Shown: positions 58,131 to 64,000 of the stretch, in pieces
How the letters are laid out: every line of letters begins with the position of its first letter
Numbering within the stretch: position 1 is the stretch's first letter
Origin: Neckera pumila
Lineage: Eukaryota; Streptophyta; Bryopsida; Hypnales; Neckeraceae
Direction: 5' to 3'
DNA: 64,000 bases
Assembly: GCA_963969595.1 (NCBI GenBank)
Contig: OZ018418.1
Coordinates: forward strand, 4,655,001-4,719,000
The notes under the pieces: generated by a model
Told to the model about the DNA's origin: nothing
What the model saw: the letters and a program-made list of their open reading frames with translations, nothing else
Databases searched by the model: none
Translations under genes and position numbers: made by a program

Positions 58131-59501
58131 AAGGTACGCTGCTGAGTGCGCTCGTCCTCTGTATGACTAGTGCGGGGACCCCATGTCTTTCCACTTCACA
58201 CGAGCGTGAGCAAGCTGTTATGCAAATCTCTGCTCCTTCTGCTCACCAACGAGGTTCTGGTTGTGAGCTCTCGAAACGTGAACGATATCATTCTTCTTTG
58301 TTTCATGCGACGCCCATATGGGAATGATGTTGAACGTGGAAGCGTCGGCCTTATCCGCCTCACTGATATGTTTCTTCTCAATCAACTCCTTGTGCGCTTC
58401 AACAGTGTGTTGACCACCAATAATGTAGTAGTGGGATTTGGTGGTCAGACTCTCCTTCCTCGAACACGTGTCCCAAAACTCTATTAGATTATTCTGCCCG
58501 TATGGTCCTTTCTTCAAGGGCAAGACGGTAATATTCCAGTTCTCCGAGTGGAAGTCGTTGTCCACAAGAACCTTATTCTTAATCCCTTTGAGCCGATCCT
58601 AGTCAATAGCTCTGTATACAAGATCCCCGGCTTTTGCCTTGTGGAGGAACTTGTAGTGCACCCGCAAGAGTTCCCCCTTTGCATTGGCTAGTGGCTTCTT
58701 GTCCCATCTGTACATTGGCTTGAAAACCTGGTTGTACAACTTGTTGATCTCCTTTATTTCACCGGGTTCGAGCTTGCTGACCTCAACCTCTGTCATTTTG
58801 ACTGCCTGCGCAATAGTCAGTGGGGTGGCCTTTTTTTTCTTCTTACCCCTGCCCTTCTCCTCTGCTTCCTCCACAATTTCATCTCCTGGCCCACCCGCTA
58901 TGGCTTTCCTCTTCCTCTGCTTCTTTGGAGCAAAAGGCGTTGATGCAGTAGCAACGACTGGTACTATGTCCGTATTGGACTCGCCAAGGCTGTCGTCTAT
59001 AACAACCCATTCGTTGGACATCTCCGCTGGTGTCCAGGAATGAGATCCGTCTGGCTTGTCTAGAAATCCCTTTATCGTCATAGACTCGCACATCTGGAGA
59101 TCTATGGTGGCATAGTCAAGGATGAGGCCGTAGGTCTGTGCTTCCTGCTTCTTGGGAACCATCTCTCGGACAATGACAAGGACAGTAGAGTTATCTAGCC
59201 CTTGAAGCTCCACAACGTCTAAGCCTAGCGTGGCGTGAGCCTTGCCTTCGAACAAGAGCCTAGGGCATATGATTGCAACACCTCCGGCCTGGTCCATCCA
59301 CTCAAGGCCCCACGCTGTAACTTTCCAATTGCATCAAAACAGAGCTCCTGGATTGCTCTCGCCGATGTACTGGAACGTGTGCACCACTGAGTCGATAAAT
59401 TTGTACAACCTCATGGGTGACAAGTCTGTAGGCAAGTCGATTGATGTATTTTCTCTGCACAATGCCATGCACAATGGTCAAAAGTCCACCTCATATTCCA
59501 T
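58131..59501 (-). pseudogene. PH-2 first exon: N-terminal region with ParB-like GGQH box
   Basis: From a candidate ATG (59501, MEYEVDF) the frame runs without shift to donor CTT/GTAAGT (58130), broken by several stops (TGA about 59482, TGA about 59345, TAG about 58603, TAA about 58215, TAG about 58168). The start at 59297 (MDQAGGVAIICPRLLFEG) is used if the upstream stops are real. The middle is Lys-rich and acidic (KKQRKRKAIAGG, EEAEEKGRGKKKKK), a likely nuclear signal. SHYYIIGGQHTVEAHKELIE recalls the ParB/sulfiredoxin box, followed by DIVHVSRAHNQNLVGEQK. The PH-1 counterpart is at 15820-15960. The promoter side holds seven palindromes. ParB-like is my inference from one motif; function unproven. 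Confidence 0.55.
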
Positions 59502-59513
59502 CCTCTGAGTTTT

Positions 59514-60203
59514 TATCGGGATTATTCCCGTTGAACGTCAATGTTGTCCTGCTCTACATCGCTCCTTAATTTAGGCCGTCTACCATATTCAGCGGGAGTT
59601 CTCCCGATGAGTATGTCCAGTAGGTGCCGGCATAAGCAACACCTTGCATATTATAATGTTTTCTCCTCTGCTATTGCATTGATCATTACTTATTCTTCAA
59701 ATCATCGGGAGATCTCCCGTTGAATTTGTCTCTTACTGGACTGTCCTCACTCCCCAGTGCATACGACTCCTATCAACATTATTCACACAATCCTTCCCAA
59801 GTTCTCTTACCAGTCATGTTCGAACAAGAGCATTTTGAAAAATCCCGCTGATCTTCTCTCCACATTATTCATGTTATGCCCTGTCAGACATCGGGATATA
59901 TCCCAATGCCAATTTCATGTGCTGTCTATGGTTTGCACGAGGAAGCGCTTTCATCTTTTGAACACGATGTCAATATCTCAGTCGAAACTCTATAATTTTT
60001 TCCAATTTTTTCGGGAGATCTCCCACTGTTTCTTTGTTCGTTTATTTGTTTTCTATGCAACTAAAACCGCTTTGTTTCGTTCCCGGCTGCTTTGTTGTAC
60101 TATGTGTACTGCGAAACTATCGGGCAATCTCCTGATAGTTATATCATTAAGCACTATTTTAGTTGTACTCCAGGTCTTTATCGGGATTAATCCTGATGAA
60201 ATT
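59514..60203. repeat. Seven palindromes upstream of PH-2
   Basis: Copies near 59514 (ATCGGGATTATTCCCGTTGA), 59592 (AGCGGGAGTTCTCCCGATGA), 59703 (ATCGGGAGATCTCCCGTTGA), 59889 (ATCGGGATATATCCCAATG), 60011 (TCGGGAGATCTCCCACTG), 60119 (ATCGGGCAATCTCCTGATAG) and 60179 (ATCGGGATTAATCCTGATGA). The nearest is only about 13 bp upstream of the candidate ATG at 59501. Spacing is irregular (60-185 bp). Confidence 0.85.
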
Positions 60204-60249
60204 AGGACTCAGGATTTGCAACTGCAAGTTTCTCCAGTGTTCCCACTGA

Positions 60250-62570
60250 AGGCATTGTCTGGTCTTGCGCGGCTATAGGGCATTTTCAAATTTCTCTATG
60301 CAAACTGGACTACAATGCTTACCATACTGACTTTCTATCTAACACAAACAACCACAAAAACCCAGAACTTCAAGGGACTGCAATCTTACGAGTCATTCCA
60401 GAATGCTGGTGTGACTTCGACTGCCGATGATATAGCCATGATGGTGTGCTCGTGCCGTATACGCAAACGATATGGTGCTACTCGTCGACAATGACCTCCC
60501 GCCTCTGTAATTCCTGCGCAGTTCAAAGTGCTTTCTTAACACACGTCCAACCACTAAGCCAACCAGTAGACGCCCTCACAAAATCCAATGACCGGGCACA
60601 ACACAACCTCTCTACTTTTGGAAAGCAAGCTCCGCAACGAGCTCTGAGATCCGGAAGAAGCAAGACACCCGGAAATGGCACAATGGAGACCCTTGCAGCA
60701 AGCATGGAATCGATATTCTCACAAATCAAAGACCAAATGAACACGAACTTCCTCACTTGTAAATATGTAATATCCACAGCGCAGAAATGCAGCCAGACAG
60801 TGCAACTTCGAGCTCATCGCAGAGACGACTAAAACTGATAGAAATTCCGTCCCTCAAAAAAACAGACCATAATCCACGCCGCAATGACTAACGCGGGAAG
60901 TTGAGTGTCTTCTGTCTACACTGTCTTAATCTACTTCACACCTAAAGTGTTTCCTCTTAATCCAGATAAGAGCATCACCTATAATTCTTGTTGCTACTCT
61001 CACGCTCGTTTCGAGAAACAAATGACTAAGCAGACTTTCAAATTATTTGTCAAGATTCATTCGATCAAACGGATCCAACTTGGAAACTTGACAAGAGAAA
61101 AAAATCCAGAGTAGGAGATGGAAACCCTACCGTGTCCTTGCAGCGTGGACCTCTAGCGCAAACTCAATCGCGATGCCTCCCTCCGAGCAAACCAAACAGC
61201 CGCAACTCCGACGCCTCCCTCGAAGCCACGAAAACGCGCGGAAATGACGAACTGGACGCCGGGGTCTCCTCTTCCAAGTCCCGCAATTCAAGCAACAAAT
61301 TCAACGATTTCCAGCGGGTTGCTTGTTGCAACGGGAGAAAACGAGGAGGCGCTTCGTGGGGGAAGACGATTACCAAAGGGAAAGAGCCTGCGGAGGAGGA
61401 CGCTGACCAATGAGAGCAATGGGATGATGTGAGTGAATTTCACCATGAGGTAAAACCCATCCACAAACTTGGCCGAAAAGGAGTGTGTGTGCTCTAATCT
61501 AAATGCCTCCAAGCAATGGATTTTCCAAATTTTTTCTTTAGTAAATTTTTGATAAATCAAGCCTAAGTGAAAAAAGGGCAACACCTCAAAATCATCCCAT
61601 TATGTGCCTTAACACTCCCAATTCATCTTCATACATGTTTTGAAAGAACAAGTAAACTTCCTAGGTCAAAATCACCTTAAAATTGCCTAATTTAGGCCCT
61701 AGGTGAACTAAATTGCACCCTAAAAACTAATCACAGCACAATTCACTCACACCAAGTGCCTAATCTAGACTCCCTTTGGGCAATGCTTCCACATGTGCCC
61801 TAAAGACCCTAACAAGTAGAATTCACTAATGACGCATTCTTTTTAAACATCCAAATCATACAAGCTCATGAGAAATGTACTCCAAACATGCAAGACCCAA
61901 TCTGAATTGTAATTATCATTACATTTTTATTCATTTGGGACCACAAGAACCATAGTAAACACACACAACTCACAGCCGATAGGGCAGCCAACCTCTTCCT
62001 ACCAATTTGTCCGCCTTGTCTTCATCCTGGCTCCAAATTGAGCGAGCCTTATCTCGTTGGAAAGCTGACTTCTCCATCTTCCTTGCGCCAAAAATTCAGC
62101 TCATTCCGCTTGGCCACACTTCTGCAATCGTCCGTCAAGTTGCAGCTCCGAAATTCCTGCGGCAGTAGGCCTTCCGCCACAAAATCGACCACCACTGCCT
62201 CATCTGTGCTCCAAATCGGTCGAGTTGAGTCTTGTTGGGAAGCTAGCTTGAAGACGCACCATTCCACCAATTTTCAGCTCCATCCGCTACTCCATGCTCT
62301 CGCAATAGCTCGCCAAAGTTGCTGCTTTCACTTGCAAGGGCAACGGACTTTCTTTCCCAACACTTTTTGCATCTGACCTCCACAATCCTCACTTTTCACC
62401 CACTTTCTACCCCACAAGGTGAAAACCTACTCGACAAATTGACTATCATCCTAACCTACCTCCTTGCAATCATTGTTCTTCTATGTATTGTCCACTTTCC
62501 ACCTCTTCACACATTCTCCCTCAAAACAAACAAGAGAGAGAGAGTGAGCACCAAACCCTAATTCGACTAA
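60250..62570. other. No supported gene
   Basis: Several frames of 70-130 codons exist (60446-60832 plus; 61132-61413 plus; 62038-62376 plus), but none shows a recognisable domain, splice context or homology to other parts of the window. The sequence from 61000 onward has the look of non-coding gene-flank or old repeat. Confidence 0.4.
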
Positions 62571-62572
62571 TA

Positions 62573-62600
62573 CCCCAACTAACTAACTAACTAACACTCC
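62573..62600. repeat. ACTA microsatellite
   Basis: A short run of CTAA/ACTA repeats. Confidence 0.8.
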
Positions 62601-63249
62601 TAATCACTTTCATTTACACTAATTTACTGAAATTCCATTAAATCACTACTTATTGCCTAAATTAGAGTTTCTACCACTATGTTAGTGTTCTCCTAGTAAT
62701 TTTAAGTTTGATCACTTCTTTTGTGCTTTTCCATATTTCTTCTTTTTTATTGGTTTTCTATTTATGTTTAGATCCATTTTCAACTTCTCACCATTGTTTT
62801 GGATTCCTTTTTGTATCTTTTATCTTTTATATATTTTAGGGTTGCAATTTTGATCTAGTTTCTCTTCCTATGCACTAAAAGCCTTTTACTAATGGTTATA
62901 GTTTAATCTAATGTACTAACACTTTTGAACTTAAAAACTCATTCATAGTTTTTATATTTTCAATTATCTAAAGGGTGAATCAATATAGTGGTTCACAGAT
63001 GAACAAGCAGTTTAGCAAGAGAGGCACGTAGCCCCAGGTCGGGAACTTGGCCATCATGGCACGCCGCCCGCTGTGATTATCGATCTGACAGGCAAGGGAT
63101 GACTTGACCCGCAGCGAGATGGGGTCATATTGAATTGGATCCTCACTTCCTATGTAAGGAGTGGTAATATACTGAAATTACTGCGAGAGGGGTAAGTTAC
63201 CCTCAAATAAGTTAGGGGGTCGATTCATCAATTTTTCCACACCCCTTAA
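62600..63249. other. Non-coding stretch
   Basis: AT-rich to about 62980, then a GC-richer 63000-63150 segment (GGCACGTAGCCCCAGGTCGG onward) that I cannot identify. It may be a SINE-like or structural RNA fragment, but I see no tRNA-type promoter boxes I would trust. Confidence 0.35.
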
Positions 63250-64000
63250 CCCCTAAATGCCCAAGGCACCCAATGTAGGTGTCTATAATTTTATAGAGTT
63301 TAATTAAAATCTAGCAACCCCACTGCTCTAACTTATTACTTCGTATTTTTGGGATACTCATTTTGGAAGTCTACTTTCAGCATCAACAAGAGTTGGGTAC
63401 AAAAAGCATATTTTTAATTTTCTGACTTCAGATTTTGTGCAAGCGTGAACACTACAAATAATAACTGAAAATTAAGTGTTTTTCACTTCAAATTATTTTT
63501 CCAACCGCTGGGTAGAAAATTAATGCATCTTTTTAATTTTCTGACTGGAGATTTTGTGCAAGGGTGAACATTGTGCATTTAGAATGAAAATTAAGTGTTT
63601 TTCACTTCAAATTTTTTTTCCAATTAGTTCCCACCAACAATTCAACTGAAACAGTTAGAAAATCAAAATCAATAGTGCAAAAATGTTTAGTTAAAGACAT
63701 TCAAAACCAAAAAATTTAATCATTACAAGTGAGTTGCAAAAGAACTTGATTTCTACTCATTTAATGAAAAATAAGGTCTTGCAATGTATGGGGTCAAGTT
63801 TCTAAGAATTCATTGACACATTCTTATAGTTACAAGTCTAGTATTAGATCCTATAGTTAGATTGCCCAAAAAATAATTTTTTAAGTTTTTCTTTCTTTGC
63901 TATAGACATGAAAGGTTTACTGGAATGGTTTTGACAGAAATCGCACTTGATCTTTCGGAGGGTTTAGGTGAAGAAAATAAGTTTCCTAGCACCTTCAATG
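63250..64000. mobile_element. TTAA-flanked element, copy C, truncated by the window edge
   Basis: Starts CCCCTAAATGCCCAAGGCAC after TTAA at 63246-63249, identical to the left terminus of copies A and B. The interior diverges. It contains a tandem duplication of about 120 bp (about 63405-63515 and 63527-63630, sharing AATTTTCTGACT and GATTTTGTGCAAG). The right end lies outside the window. Confidence 0.6.

Noticed and set aside
60446..61413. Plus-strand frames upstream of PH-2
   Set aside because: No domain, no repeat relation and no splice context; left as unsupported.
63000..63150. Structural RNA or tRNA-like segment
   Set aside because: Higher GC than neighbours, but no cloverleaf, A/B box pair or known RNA signature that I could support.

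Overview
The window is nuclear DNA from a green plant with a repeat-rich genome. The evidence is a CACTA (En/Spm) transposon with a TNP2-type transposase and a Transposase_24-like partner, a BED/DUF659 hAT transposase, a Stowaway-like element with CTCCCTCC termini, TTAA-flanked short elements, and LTR-type insertions with 5-bp target duplications. I cannot fix the lineage; a seed-free plant is a guess. I see no intact ordinary host gene, tRNA or rRNA. Almost everything coding is a mobile element or a decayed relative of one.

Layout. 0-8 kb: a 36-bp minisatellite, several TTAA-flanked elements, GTCCGAC-rich tracts and a decayed kinase-like gene (2486-3979). 8-15 kb: a hAT transposase gene split inside its DUF659 region by LTR-like element LX1 (9231-12547). 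15.7-25.2 kb: decayed gene PH-1 (a ParB-like GGQH box, a middle region, and a FCP1-like HAD phosphatase domain), carrying a Stowaway-like insertion, followed by related exons. 25-32.6 kb: AT-rich DNA with minisatellites and another TTAA element. 32686-36308: LX2. 36.9-60.2 kb: PH-2, a homologue of PH-1 on the minus strand. PH-2 is interrupted in frame by a 16.1-kb CACTA element (41179-57284, TSD TTA), which itself carries LX3 (47020-50908, TSD TACGC). 60.2-64 kb: mostly non-coding, ending in another TTAA element.

Three points stand out. (1) PH-1 and PH-2 look like an undescribed gene or mobile-element family joining a ParB-like motif to a DLNG-type HAD phosphatase. Each copy carries its own family of short palindromes in introns, and in PH-2 also in both flanks, which recalls a ParB/parS-like DNA-binding arrangement. 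(2) A related HAD domain appears a third time, apparently spliced to the Transposase_24-like protein of the CACTA element. (3) LX1-LX3 are three LTR-like insertions (TG...CA, 5-bp duplications, about 3.3-3.9 kb) with no internal retrotransposon part, yet each encodes a homologous protein of about 680-715 codons. Most damage to the reading frames is nonsense codons one C-to-T (or G-to-A) change away from a sense codon, as expected for methylated repeats.
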